This document shows, piece by piece, positions 8,124 through 17,881 of a stretch of 64,000 nt of DNA. Under the pieces are notes generated by a model that saw only the letters and a list, made by a program, of their open reading frames with translations, had not been told where the DNA came from and did not search any database. The position numbers and the translations under genes were made by a program. Each line of letters opens with the position of its first letter. Within the stretch, counting starts at the first letter, position 1. Source of the stretch: Pseudomonas aestuarii (GTDB lineage: Bacteria; Pseudomonadota; Gammaproteobacteria; Pseudomonadales; Pseudomonadaceae). The stretch covers positions 62,001 to 126,000 of the forward strand of contig NZ_JAQJZJ010000006.1 in the NCBI RefSeq assembly GCF_027988105.1, in the 5' to 3' direction.

Positions 8124-11100
8124 GTCGGCACCTCAAGCGGAAGCTCGAACCAGAAGGTCGCGCCTTGGCCGGCAATCGAGTCGAAACCGATGCGTCCGCC
8201 CATGCGCTCGATCAGTTCCTTGCTGATCGCCAGGCCCAGGCCGGTGCCGCCCTTCTGCCGGGTGTCGCTGGCATCGGCCTGGGAGAACTTGGCGAAGATG
8301 CTCGCCTTGAACGCCTCGGGAATGCCTGGGCCGTGGTCACGCACGCTGACCCGCACCTGCTCACCGCGCTGTTGCACGGTAACCTCGACGGGCTGTCCGG
8401 CGGGTGAGAACTTGGCCGCATTGGACAGCAGGTTGGCCATGACCTGGGCCAGGCGCTGGCTGTCGACCCGTACCTTGACCGCCGGCAGGGCGTCGAGCAG
8501 TTGCAGCGGTACCCGATACTGGCTGGCATACGGCTGGTTCTGCGCGATGGCCTGTTCGAGCAGCGGTTGCAGGGGCTGTTCGCTCAGCTCGATGGGCATC
8601 TTGCCGGCCACCAGTTTGTCCATGTCCAGCAGGTCGTTGATCAGCTGGCTGAGGCGCTGGCTGTTGTCCTGGGCGATGGTCAGCATCTGTTGCATGCTCG
8701 CCGGCACCGCGCCGAGCACGCCGCCGTTGATCAGGCCGAGGGAACCGGCGATGGCGGTCAGCGGGGTGCGCAGTTCGTGGCTGACGGTGGAGACGAATTC
8801 GCTTTTCATCTGTTCGATGCGCTTGCGTTCGCTGATGTCGCGGATCACCGCGATGAAGCGCCGCTGGCCCTGGTGGCTGATCTGCGACATGGCCAGTTCC
8901 ATGGCGAAGCTGTCGCCACTGCGGCGCAGGCCGTTGATCTCGCGCACCGTGCCGATCAGCCGGTTTTCGCCGGTTTGTTGGTAGCGCGTGAGGTGGCCAT
9001 CGTAAGCCGTTCGCTCGGGTTCTGGCATCAGCAGGCTGACGTGGCGTCCCGCCACCTGGTCCAGGTTGTAACCGAAGAGTTTTTCCGCGGCATGGTTGAA
9101 GGTCTCGATAATGCCCTGCTCATCGATGCTGATGATGGCGTCCAGGACGTTGTCGAGCAGGGTGTGCAGGTAGTGCTCGCGCTCGCGGATGGCCCGCTCG
9201 GCCGCGACCCGCTCGCTGACGTCCTGAATCTGTGAGATGAAGTGCACCGGTCGACCATCGCCGTCGCGCACCAGCGACACGCTGAGCAACACCCAGAGGG
9301 TCCGGCCCTGGCTGTCCAGGTAACGCTTTTCCATCTGGTAAGCGTTGATCCGTCCAGCCAATAGCGCCTCGATATTTTCCAGGTCGGCGGTCAGGTCGTC
9401 GGGGTGGGTGACCTGCTGAAAGTCGCTGGCCAGCAGTTGCGCGCGGCGGTAGCCGAGCATGCGGCAAAGTTCGTCGTTGACCTCCAGCCAGCGCCCCTCG
9501 GGGCTGACCAGGGCCATGCCCTGGGGCGCCGTGTTGAAGGCGCTGCTGAACAGTTGCTGGCTGAGCTTGAGTTCGTCTTCGATCTGCTTGCGTTCGCTGA
9601 TGTCCCAGATGAAACCGTTCAGCCACAGCAGCTTGCCCTGGCCGTCGTATTCGCCGCGACCTTTTTCCCGCACCCAGACGCTGTGACCCTCGGCATGCTG
9701 CAGGCGATAGGTGCGCTCGAACACGTTCTGGCGGGTGATTTGCGCCTGGATGGCGCCGGTGCTAATGCGGTCGTCCGGGTGGATCACGCTGGCATAGCTG
9801 CGGACCCGGTTGTCGATGAAGTCGCTGACCGGGTAGCCGCTCAGCTGCTCGATTTCATCGCCCATGAAGCGCATGGTCCAGTCTGCATCGTGACGGCAGC
9901 GGTAGACCACTCCGGGCAGGTTGGCGACCATGCCGCGGAAACGGCTCTCGCTCTTTTGCAGGGCGCGGGTGGCCTGCTGCAAGGCACTGTGATCGGTGGC
10001 GATGCCCAGGTAGCCATTGATGCTGTCTTGCTCGTTGCCGATGGCGCTGATCGTCAGGTTGACGATGCGCTGTTCGCCGTCCTTGCGGATATAGGTCCAC
10101 TGCTGGGCTTGCGCTTGCCCGCCCTGGATATTGGCAACGAACACCTCGAAGCCCTGGATCTCGCGGCCAAGCTCGTGGCTCAGTTCGCGGCCGCGGGCAC
10201 GCACCTCTTCGGGCTGATGAAACAGCATCGGTGAGTGCTGGCCAACCACCTCGGCGGCCCGATAACCGAGGAGCCGTTCGGCGCCAGGGTTGAACAGGCT
10301 GATCAGCCCGCTGGCATCGGTGGCGATGATGGAAACCCCGGTCGCCGAGTCGAGCACGGCCTGGAGGAAGGCGCGGGCCTCCTGCACCTGAGCCTCGCGC
10401 TGCTTGAGTTCGCTGACGTCCTGCACGGTGCCGGCCAGGCGGGTCATGCGCCCCTGTTCGTCGGGCTGCAGGCGGGCCAGTTCATGTACCCAGCGGATCT
10501 CGCCATCGGGGCGCAGGATGCGATGCACCACGTCATGTAAGCCGCCCGCCAGCGCCCGTTGTTCGCTGGCCTCGACCAGGGCTCTATCGTCGGGGTGCAC
10601 GCTGCGCTTGAAGGCTTCGATACTCGGGGTAAACCCCTGGGGGTCGTAACCGAAGATGTCGAAAATGGTGTTCGACCAGTACAGCTCGTCAGTCTCCAGG
10701 TTGGCTTGCCAGTGACCCAGGCGGGCAATCTGCTGGGCCTGACCCAGGCGCTCCAGCAAGGTCTGCCGGGTCTGTTCCTGTTGCTGGCGCTCCAGGGTGG
10801 CGCCGACCCAGCGGGCGAACAGACGGAGGAATTCGCGGTCGGCCTCATCGAATGGCTGGGGGCGCGCCTCGGGCGAGGCAAAGCACAGGGTACCGAAGCG
10901 CTGGCCTGCGACCCAGATGGCAATGCCGATATAGGTTTCCAGGGTGAACAGCGGGTAGCAGGGGTGAGCGGCGTGAACCGATTGGCCCATGCAGTCGATG
11001 GCCAGGACTTCATCGCTGTGCCGGGTGAGGCTGCAGTAAGTGTCGCCCAGGGGAAAGTGCTGGCCGTCACGCAGGCTGCCTGCGGGTGAAACCTGAACCC

Positions 11101-12940
11101 GCACCTGGTAATCATCGGCCTCGATCTTACTGATGATCGCCAATGGCACCTGATAGAAGCAGGCGCCCAGTTGCAGCGCCTGGCGCAGCTGCTCCTGACT
11201 GCTCAGGGTGGGCAGGGCGGCAATCTCGTTGAGTACGCGCAGGGCCGCTTGCTGGCGCTGCAGGTGTTGCTGAGCCAGCTCGCGTTGCATGTCGCGGCGC
11301 AGCGCCTCGATCAACTGGCCCAGGGTGGCGAGCAAGGGCTGCAGCTGCTCGGTCAGGGCGTCCTGGTAACCGTCTGCGCGGTTGGCCAGGCCGAGCATGC
11401 CCACCAGGCGGCCATGGGCATGAATGGGCAGGCCGGCAAACGCCAGCAGCGGCGGATGCCCCGCGGGTAGACCAGCGCTATGCGGATGCTGCGCCGGCTG
11501 ATTGCTGATCAGCGCCTCGCCACTGCGCATGACCTGGCCGAACAGCGTGTCGAGATTGCGGAACGTCATGCCCTGCGCCGAGCGTTCGGCATAGAACGCG
11601 GCGCTGGCGCTGTCCCAGGCAATATTGCTGATGCTGTAGGTGTGCAGGTAGGGCGCGCCCTGATCATCCTCGCGCACTTCGCCGATGAAACCGAACTGGC
11701 TGGCGGTCAGTTCGAGGATGCGCTCAAGCAGGGCATCGAAGGTTTCGCGCTGGTTCTGTGCCGTGATATAGGCCGCCTGGGCCTGGGCGATCACCGCCAG
11801 CAGCTGACGCGACTGCTCGCTTTGCCGGTGCTTGTGCTGCAGTTCGTCGCGGTGGCGGCTAAGCATTGCCAGGCTGGCGTGACGGGTGCTCAGCAACAGC
11901 AACAGGAGCAGGGCCTCTGCGCCGAACCAAGCCAGCAGCCATTTGCCGAGCAGCCAGTGCTGATCGCGCTGGTGGCGCGCGAGCTGTGCGCTGATATCGC
12001 GCCAGGTCAGGGCGATGGCTGAGGTGCCTTGAGCGGGGCTGGTGGCTGACCGGTAGTCGGGCAGTAGCACTTGGTTGAGCAGGTAGGTGTGGCCCTGATC
12101 TTCGAGCAGCTTGATCGTGTTGCCGGCGCCAGGAGCGGGCAGCCACTGCTGGGTTTTCCAGCGCTGCACCTGGTCGCGCGAGAAGCCTTCCAGCGCCCAT
12201 TCGCCGGAGTCATCGACCTGGCCGCGCAGTTCTTCAGCGCTCGGCGCGGACGCTGGTGCGGCGCGCCTGACCAGCAGGGCGATGCCGGAATCCAGCTCCT
12301 GATCCAGCTGCTGCAGGTCGCTGTTCAGGTTCTGGGTGACCTGCACGGCGCCGACGGTTACGGCTTGGCCTGTGCCTTGCACTTGCAGCAGGCTGATCGC
12401 ACGCATCACCTGGCTGTCGGTGCCGATATCCAGGCCGGCCTTGTTTTGCTGGTCATGCAGGGCGGCGCTGAGCATCGAGGGATGGCTGCTGGGCAGCTCA
12501 CCAAAGCGCTCGGGCTGATGCACGCGCAGCAGCACTTCTGCCGTGGGCGCCAGATGGATGTAGAGCTTGAAGGGATGGCTGGCCTGCAGGTTGCGCCAGC
12601 GCGGCGCCAGGCGGGTGTAGAGCTGGTCGCGGATGGCCTTCGAGGTGGAGGGATCCGGGCGGCCGCCGTGATGCAGGGCATGGGCCTGGCGCACCAGTTC
12701 GATGACCCCGGCGTCGGCGGCAATGCTCTCGGCCAGCAACTGCGCCTGATCGCGCTGGCGCCGCTGGGTGCTGTGCAGGGCCAGGCGCTGAAACTCGGCC
12801 TGCTTGGTCAGCTGCAGTTGCCAGAAGGTTTCCCGTTCGTTCAGGGCGAGCCAGCCCAGGGCGGCAAAGAACAGCGCCAGGGCGAGGCTGCCGAGGCCGA
12901 CTATCCAGCGGATCGCGGCGGATGCTGGGCTGGTGTCCAT
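8120..12940 (-). CDS. Very large membrane histidine kinase: Cache-like, two GAF, five PAS, HisKA-HATPase
   Basis: A sensor kinase of about 1606 residues. A helix near residues 15-35 and a second near 340-360 bracket a roughly 300-residue periplasmic domain with Cache-like features (HPFKLYIHLAPTAEVLLRVH). The cytoplasmic part has two GAF domains (about 400-560 and 590-740), five consecutive PAS modules (about 755-1370), HisKA with STVSHELRTPLTA near 1395 and a HATPase to the C-terminus. There is no receiver. Two ATGs are possible: the one at 12949 abuts the GAGG motif directly, while the one at 12940 is nine bases from it and is preferred. Domain borders are by eye. It overlaps the next kinase gene by four bases. 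Confidence 0.9.
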   Translation of the reverse strand: MDTSPASAAIRWIVGLGSLALALFFAALGWLALNERETFWQLQLTKQAEFQRLALHSTQRRQRDQAQLLAESIAADAGVIELVRQAHALHHGGRPDPSTSKAIRDQLYTRLAPRWRNLQASHPFKLYIHLAPTAEVLLRVHQPERFGELPSSHPSMLSAALHDQQNKAGLDIGTDSQVMRAISLLQVQGTGQAVTVGAVQVTQNLNSDLQQLDQELDSGIALLVRRAAPASAPSAEELRGQVDDSGEWALEGFSRDQVQRWKTQQWLPAPGAGNTIKLLEDQGHTYLLNQVLLPDYRSATSPAQGTSAIALTWRDISAQLARHQRDQHWLLGKWLLAWFGAEALLLLLLLSTRHASLAMLSRHRDELQHKHRQSEQSRQLLAVIAQAQAAYITAQNQRETFDALLERILELTASQFGFIGEVREDDQGAPYLHTYSISNIAWDSASAAFYAERSAQGMTFRNLDTLFGQVMRSGEALISNQPAQHPHSAGLPAGHPPLLAFAGLPIHAHGRLVGMLGLANRADGYQDALTEQLQPLLATLGQLIEALRRDMQRELAQQHLQRQQAALRVLNEIAALPTLSSQEQLRQALQLGACFYQVPLAIISKIEADDYQVRVQVSPAGSLRDGQHFPLGDTYCSLTRHSDEVLAIDCMGQSVHAAHPCYPLFTLETYIGIAIWVAGQRFGTLCFASPEARPQPFDEADREFLRLFARWVGATLERQQQEQTRQTLLERLGQAQQIARLGHWQANLETDELYWSNTIFDIFGYDPQGFTPSIEAFKRSVHPDDRALVEASEQRALAGGLHDVVHRILRPDGEIRWVHELARLQPDEQGRMTRLAGTVQDVSELKQREAQVQEARAFLQAVLDSATGVSIIATDASGLISLFNPGAERLLGYRAAEVVGQHSPMLFHQPEEVRARGRELSHELGREIQGFEVFVANIQGGQAQAQQWTYIRKDGEQRIVNLTISAIGNEQDSINGYLGIATDHSALQQATRALQKSESRFRGMVANLPGVVYRCRHDADWTMRFMGDEIEQLSGYPVSDFIDNRVRSYASVIHPDDRISTGAIQAQITRQNVFERTYRLQHAEGHSVWVREKGRGEYDGQGKLLWLNGFIWDISERKQIEDELKLSQQLFSSAFNTAPQGMALVSPEGRWLEVNDELCRMLGYRRAQLLASDFQQVTHPDDLTADLENIEALLAGRINAYQMEKRYLDSQGRTLWVLLSVSLVRDGDGRPVHFISQIQDVSERVAAERAIREREHYLHTLLDNVLDAIISIDEQGIIETFNHAAEKLFGYNLDQVAGRHVSLLMPEPERTAYDGHLTRYQQTGENRLIGTVREINGLRRSGDSFAMELAMSQISHQGQRRFIAVIRDISERKRIEQMKSEFVSTVSHELRTPLTAIAGSLGLINGGVLGAVPASMQQMLTIAQDNSQRLSQLINDLLDMDKLVAGKMPIELSEQPLQPLLEQAIAQNQPYASQYRVPLQLLDALPAVKVRVDSQRLAQVMANLLSNAAKFSPAGQPVEVTVQQRGEQVRVSVRDHGPGIPEAFKASIFAKFSQADASDTRQKGGTGLGLAISKELIERMGGRIGFDSIAGQGATFWFELPLEVPT

Positions 12941-12969
12941 GCGCGACATCCTCAGCGAACGGGCTGCAT

Positions 12970-14097
12970 TCAGGTCAGCCCGGCAAGGCGCCGCAGGCGG
13001 GCCTGGTCCTTGCTGTCGGCAGTGGGATCCTGCTCGCAGGCAGCCAGGCGCATGAGTACGGCCTCACGCTTGACGCTGTTGTTGGGCAGGGCATAACAGG
13101 CGCCGATCAGTTCGCGCAGGGCCATGGGCAGCTGCCAGCGAGCTTTCATGGCAATGGCGAAGGGTGAGCTGAATTGGCCAAGTGCCAGCAATAGCTGTTC
13201 CTCGCTGAGGCTGTGACCGCGCGTTTGCCAGGCCTGGGCCAGGTAGAGCACGGCGAATTCGCCCATCCGGTGCAGCAGCGCCGCGCTATGAAAGGGCGCG
13301 GGGTCCAGGCTGCACTGGCGGGCCAGGGCGATGCTGGTTTCCGCCAGGCGCTCGCAGGCCTCCAGGTGCTCATCGGCAAGGCTGCGCAACAGCGGATGCT
13401 CCAGCGCACTGGATTGGCGCAGGGCCAGGCCCATGGCCAGGTTGAGGCTGGTCGCCGCGCCGAGTTTCTGCAGCGCTTCCAGCAGGCTGATGCAGGGGCG
13501 GCCGGCCCCGTTGTAGGCGCTGCTGTTGGCCACACTCAGCAGCCGGGCATTCAGGGCGGGGTCATGGCGCCAGTCTTCGGCCAGCTCACGCAGGCTCAGT
13601 TGTTCGCCCTTGAAACTTTGCACCAGGCGATCGCGGATCCCCTTGCCCAGGGGCATGTCCAGCTGGTCGGCCGGGAGTTGTTCCAGGTAAGCCAGGAAGT
13701 CTTCGTCGCTGACCGCGCGGGCCACGGGAGTCGCGGCCGCGGGCAGTAATTTTTCCAGGCTGGCGGCTACGCGCGAGGCCTGGAAGGGCTTGCTGATGAA
13801 GGCGCTGATGCCCAGTGCGCGGACTTCCACCACGCTGCTGCGATCGGTGCGACCGGTGATCATCACCAATGGCACTTCGCGGTTGTGCTGGCGCACCTGT
13901 TTGAGCAGCCGTGTGCCTTCGCCGTCCGGCAGGTTCCAGTCGCTGATCACCAGGTCGCTGGGCTGTTGTTGCCAGTCGGCGAGAGCCTCGGCCACGCTGC
14001 CAAGGCAGACGATCTCGGCACTCGGGCGCAGGCTCAGAACGATCTGCTTGAGCAGATCGGCGATCCAATGGTCGTCTTCGAGAATCAATACCCGCAT
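12970..14097 (-). CDS. REC-HDOD response regulator
   Basis: 375 residues. Residues 1-120 form a receiver with acidic residues in LILEDDH, phospho-acceptor aspartate in VISDWNLPDGEG and lysine in ISKPF. Residues about 140-330 match an HDOD domain (RDRLVQSFKGEQ, DPALNARLLSVANSSAYN, SAALLHRMGEFAVLYLA). HDOD proteins lack the full catalytic HD motif and act as protein-interaction or regulatory outputs in bacterial signalling. It lies 45 bases after the GGDEF/EAL gene and 29 bases before the largest kinase, so co-transcription is likely. An AGGAG lies eleven bases before the ATG. It is the only complete stand-alone regulator in the cluster and a plausible output of the kinases. Confidence 0.93.
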   Translation of the reverse strand: MRVLILEDDHWIADLLKQIVLSLRPSAEIVCLGSVAEALADWQQQPSDLVISDWNLPDGEGTRLLKQVRQHNREVPLVMITGRTDRSSVVEVRALGISAFISKPFQASRVAASLEKLLPAAATPVARAVSDEDFLAYLEQLPADQLDMPLGKGIRDRLVQSFKGEQLSLRELAEDWRHDPALNARLLSVANSSAYNGAGRPCISLLEALQKLGAATSLNLAMGLALRQSSALEHPLLRSLADEHLEACERLAETSIALARQCSLDPAPFHSAALLHRMGEFAVLYLAQAWQTRGHSLSEEQLLLALGQFSSPFAIAMKARWQLPMALRELIGACYALPNNSVKREAVLMRLAACEQDPTADSKDQARLRRLAGLT

Positions 14098-14142
14098 AGG
14101 GCCAGTTACTCCTAGTCACTGCTGGCTATGATGCTTGAATGC

Positions 14143-16416
14143 TCAGGGCGCTGCTACGGCTGGTTGGGGGGCGGCCTCGACCGGTTGTGGCCGGCCATAC
14201 AGATACCCTTGGCCATAATCGCAGCCGATCTGCCGGAGGAACTCCACCTGTTCCGGCCGTTCAATGCCTTCGGCCAGGACCTTGAGGTCGAGGCTGTGAC
14301 CCAGGGCCACCACCGCGCGGGTAATCGCGGCATCGTCGCTGTCACCGGGCAGACCGCGGACGAAACTTATGTCGAGCTTGAGCTTGTGCACGGGCAGGCG
14401 CTTGAGCCGGGCCAGGGAGCTGTAGCCGGTGCCGAAGTCGTCGATGGCCAGGCGTACACCCAGGGCGCGCAGGCGATCGAGCAGCACCAGGGCGGTATCC
14501 GGGTTGTCCATTACCGCGCTTTCGGTGACCTCCAGTTCCAGGCAGGTTGGGTCCAGGCCGGTGTCGGCCAGCACCCGAGCCACCTGCAGGTCCAGACCAC
14601 CTCGGCTGAACAGCCGGCTGGAGACGTTGACGGCGACAAAGCGCGGCGCCTGCGCCTGTTTTTGCCAGAGGACCATCTGCCGGCAGGCCTGTTGCAGTAC
14701 CCAGGCGTCGATGGCACCGATCAGGCCGCTGTCTTCGGCGACTGGAATGAATTCCCCGGGCGCCACCAGGCCGCGTTGCGGGTGTTGCCAGCGCACCAGC
14801 GCCTCGGCGCCGATCAGTTCGCCGCTGGCCAGGTCGTGCAGCGGCTGGTAGTAGACACGCAGTTCCTGGTTGCCCAGGGCATGGTGCAAGGCGCTGACCA
14901 GGTCGATGCGATGGCGAGCGAACTCGGTCAGCTCCTGGGTATAGAAGGCGTAGCCTTCGCGGCCGCTGCTCTTGGCCTTGGACAGCGCCGAGTCGGCATT
15001 GCGCAGGACCTGCTCGAGGTTTTCGGCATCGCCGGGAAACAGGCTGATACCGATGCTGGCACTCATGTAGAACTCATGGTGGTCGAGGTTGAACGGCGCG
15101 CCGAGGCTGCTGAGCAACAGCTGGGCCAGGCCGGCGGCCTGGGCAGCATCCAGGCAATTTTCGCTGAGCAGGCCGAACTCGTCGCCACCCAGGCGGGCCA
15201 GGGTCATGCCTGCGCCCAGTTGTTCGGCCAGCCGCTCGGCGACTGCCTTGAGCAGCAGGTCGCCGATGTTGTGGCCCAGGCTTTCATTGATGTGTTTGAA
15301 ATGATCGAGGTCGATCAGCAGCACCGCACCTTGCTGTTCGGATTTGGCCCGTTTGAGGGCGTGGTCGACCCGTTCGGTGAACAGCAGGCGGTTGGGCAGA
15401 CCGCTCAGCGGATCATGGTGGGCCAGGTGATCCAGTTCGCTCTGCGAGCGCTTCAACGCACTGATGTCGGAGAACACCGCGACGTAGTGGCTAAGCTCGC
15501 CTTGTTCATCGTGGATGGCGCGGATGCGTTGCCACTGCGGGTAGATTTCGCCGTTCTTGCGCCTATTCCAGATTTCTCCGCTCCAATTACCTCGGGCTAC
15601 CAGCGCGTGCCACAGGCGTTGGTAGAACGCCTGGTCATGCCGGCCCGAACTCAGCAGGCTGGGCTGACGGCCGATAATTTCCTCGGGGCTGTAGCCGGTG
15701 ATGCGGGTAAAGGCGGGATTGACGTGGACGATTTGCTGGTTGCTGTCGGTGACCAGCACCCCGTCCTGGGTTGCGTCGAATACGGCGGCGGCCTGGCGCA
15801 GGCTGTGTTCATCGGCGCGTCGTTGGCTGATGTCGCTGGCGGTGCCGATAAAGCGTTCCGGTCGGCCCTGGGCGTCGAGCTGCAACTGCCCGCGTAACTG
15901 GATCCAGCGGTAGTCGCCATCTAGGTGGCGCATGCGCAAGCTCAACTCGAACGCCTCCTGGCTGGCATTGTCGCGGAGAGTGGTGATGGTTTGCTCATAA
16001 TGAGCGAGGTCGTCGGGGTGCAGCCGTTGCCGCCAGTGCGCCCGGGCGCTGCCCAGGGCGGCGGGTTGCAGGTCGAGCAGGGCGGCATAACCTGCCGAGA
16101 AAAACACCTTGTCGCTGCGCAGGTCCCAGTCCCACAAGCCTTCCTTGGCCGAGTCCAGGGCCAGGCTCAGGCGCCCTTCGCTGGCCCGCAGGGTTCGGCG
16201 CAGGCGCGCCTGCTGGCGCCCATGCGAGCACAGGATCAGGTACAGGATGAGGCTGCTGAGCAGGACGAAGCTCATCCCCTTGAGCAGCTGCACCTGCTCG
16301 ATACGTTCGGCAGGCAGGTGCAGCCCGGCCAGCAGGGCATCGCTGAAGAGGACCCACAGCCCGGCGGCCAGCAGGTAGATCAGGGTCAGGCGCACCGTTC
16401 CTTGGTGTAGGTTCAT
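14143..16416 (-). CDS. Membrane PAS-PAS-GGDEF-EAL protein (c-di-GMP turnover; PA0285/PipA-like)
   Basis: 757 residues with two N-terminal membrane helices (about 10-30 and 45-65), two PAS modules (about 85-325), a GGDEF domain (about 330-490) with intact GGDEF in ARLGGDEFGLL, and an EAL domain (about 505-745) with GAEALVRW, DDFGTGYSSL and VLAEGIE motifs. Both catalytic signatures look intact, so it could make or break cyclic di-GMP; family knowledge suggests the EAL activity often dominates in such tandems. The start at 16416 puts the first helix at the N-terminus; an upstream in-frame ATG at 16554 would add 46 unlikely residues. It is divergent from the desaturase gene, as in the PAO1 order PA0285-PA0286, and may be the first gene of the kinase operon. 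Confidence 0.92.
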   Translation of the reverse strand: MNLHQGTVRLTLIYLLAAGLWVLFSDALLAGLHLPAERIEQVQLLKGMSFVLLSSLILYLILCSHGRQQARLRRTLRASEGRLSLALDSAKEGLWDWDLRSDKVFFSAGYAALLDLQPAALGSARAHWRQRLHPDDLAHYEQTITTLRDNASQEAFELSLRMRHLDGDYRWIQLRGQLQLDAQGRPERFIGTASDISQRRADEHSLRQAAAVFDATQDGVLVTDSNQQIVHVNPAFTRITGYSPEEIIGRQPSLLSSGRHDQAFYQRLWHALVARGNWSGEIWNRRKNGEIYPQWQRIRAIHDEQGELSHYVAVFSDISALKRSQSELDHLAHHDPLSGLPNRLLFTERVDHALKRAKSEQQGAVLLIDLDHFKHINESLGHNIGDLLLKAVAERLAEQLGAGMTLARLGGDEFGLLSENCLDAAQAAGLAQLLLSSLGAPFNLDHHEFYMSASIGISLFPGDAENLEQVLRNADSALSKAKSSGREGYAFYTQELTEFARHRIDLVSALHHALGNQELRVYYQPLHDLASGELIGAEALVRWQHPQRGLVAPGEFIPVAEDSGLIGAIDAWVLQQACRQMVLWQKQAQAPRFVAVNVSSRLFSRGGLDLQVARVLADTGLDPTCLELEVTESAVMDNPDTALVLLDRLRALGVRLAIDDFGTGYSSLARLKRLPVHKLKLDISFVRGLPGDSDDAAITRAVVALGHSLDLKVLAEGIERPEQVEFLRQIGCDYGQGYLYGRPQPVEAAPQPAVAAP

Positions 16417-16581
16417 GGTGTCGATCGGCTCTTGAGGTGGGCTGTGTGATAGTAGTGCAAGAAGCAACCCGGCATTGTTATCTAAAAGACCAACTGGTTT
16501 TCTGATCCATGTCGGGGATAATGCACCGTGGCCTGAGTCTTTCAGACACGCCATGTATTCCTTTCAAGAGGCTCCCGGCTC

Positions 16582-17769
16582 ATGTGGTACAACGGTTTTC
16601 TTGACCTGTCGGTCTGGCAGTTGATCGCTGCCGTGCTGGTGATGACGCACATCACCATTGTCGGCGTCACGGTGTACCTGCACCGCTACTCGGCCCATCG
16701 CGCGTTGGAATTGCATCCCGCGCTGAAACACTTCTTTCGTTTCTGGCTGTGGATGACCACCGGGCAGAACACCCGCGAGTGGACTGCCATCCACCGCAAG
16801 CACCACGCCAAGTGCGAAACCGTCGACGATCCGCACAGCCCGGTGATCAAGGGCCTGGGCACGGTACTGCGCACCGGCGCCGAGCTGTATCAGCAGGAGG
16901 CGAAGAACCCGGACACCCTGCGCATCTACGGCAAGAACTGCCCGGACGACTGGATCGAGCGCAACCTCTATTCGCGCTATACCTTCGGCGGTGTGACCCT
17001 GATGGCGCTTATCGACCTGGCCCTGTTCGGCGTGATCGGCATCAGCGTCTGGGCGATCCAGATGATGTGGATTCCCGTCTGGGCGGCCGGGGTGATCAAC
17101 GGTCTCGGACATGCCGTCGGCTATCGCAACTTCGAATGCCGCGACGCCGCCACCAACTTGCTGCCGTGGGGCATCCTGATCGGCGGTGAAGAACTGCACA
17201 ACAATCACCACACCTATCCCAACTCGGCCAAGCTGTCGGTGCGCAAGTGGGAGTTCGACATGGGCTGGGCCTGGATCCAGCTGTTCAGCCTGCTCGGCCT
17301 GGCCAAGGTGCAGCGCGTGGCGCCGATCGCCCATCGCATCGAGGGCAAGCGCCATCTGGATATGGACACCGCCATGGCGATTCTCAACAACCGTTTCCAG
17401 ATCATGGCGCAGTACCGCAAGCTGGTGATCGGCCCGCTGGTCAAGCAGGAACTGGCCAAGGCCGACGCCTCGGTGCGCCATCAGTTCCACCGCGCCAAGC
17501 GCCTGCTGGGCCGCGAGCCGAGTCTGTTGCATGACCAGCAGCAGGTGCGCATCGACGCCATGCTGGCGCAGAGTCAGGCGCTCAAGGTGATCTACGAGAA
17601 GCGCCTGGCGCTGCAGCAGATCTGGCTCAAGACCAGCGCCAATGGCCATGACATGCTCGAGGCGATCAAGCAGTGGGTTCACGAAGCCGAGGCCAGCGGT
17701 ATCCAGTCGTTGCGCGATTTCGCCGAACAGCTGAAAACCTATTCGTTGCGTCCGGGGGCCGTCACCTGA
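16582..17769 (+). CDS. desA: Membrane fatty-acyl delta-9 desaturase
   Basis: 395 residues, the usual length of Pseudomonas DesA/DesB. The three histidine boxes that bind the di-iron centre are present: HRYSAH at residues 34-39, HRKHH at 71-75 and HNNHH at 206-210. Hydrophobic stretches near residues 10-33 and 145-180 would anchor it in the inner membrane. It inserts a double bond into saturated acyl chains using oxygen. DesA (phospholipid-linked) is preferred over DesB because it sits next to a PA0285-like GGDEF/EAL gene and no desT-type repressor is adjacent; the family assignment itself is firm. GAGG precedes the ATG and a strong terminator follows at once, so it is probably monocistronic. 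Confidence 0.93.
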   Translation: MWYNGFLDLSVWQLIAAVLVMTHITIVGVTVYLHRYSAHRALELHPALKHFFRFWLWMTTGQNTREWTAIHRKHHAKCETVDDPHSPVIKGLGTVLRTGAELYQQEAKNPDTLRIYGKNCPDDWIERNLYSRYTFGGVTLMALIDLALFGVIGISVWAIQMMWIPVWAAGVINGLGHAVGYRNFECRDAATNLLPWGILIGGEELHNNHHTYPNSAKLSVRKWEFDMGWAWIQLFSLLGLAKVQRVAPIAHRIEGKRHLDMDTAMAILNNRFQIMAQYRKLVIGPLVKQELAKADASVRHQFHRAKRLLGREPSLLHDQQQVRIDAMLAQSQALKVIYEKRLALQQIWLKTSANGHDMLEAIKQWVHEAEASGIQSLRDFAEQLKTYSLRPGAVT

Positions 17770-17788
17770 TTGCTGCCGATTGACTGAC

Positions 17789-17816
17789 AAAGCCCGCCGT
17801 TTGGCGGGCTTTTTGT
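17789..17816 (+). terminator. Rho-independent terminator of the desaturase gene
   Basis: The arms AGCCCGCC and GGCGGGCT form an 8-bp stem with a GTTT loop, preceded by A residues and followed by TTTTGTTGT. It begins about 20 bases after the desaturase stop and separates that gene from the next. Confidence 0.93.
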
Positions 17817-17881
17817 TGTCCATCGCCGCCACCCACTATGCTGCGCTTGTAGCCCCACCACTGTTGAGGATGGCGGTTGTT

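Noticed and set aside
16417..16554. 46-residue N-terminal extension of the GGDEF-EAL protein
   Set aside because: The inner start at 16416 gives the expected N-terminal membrane helix; the extension would take up most of the desA divergent promoter region.
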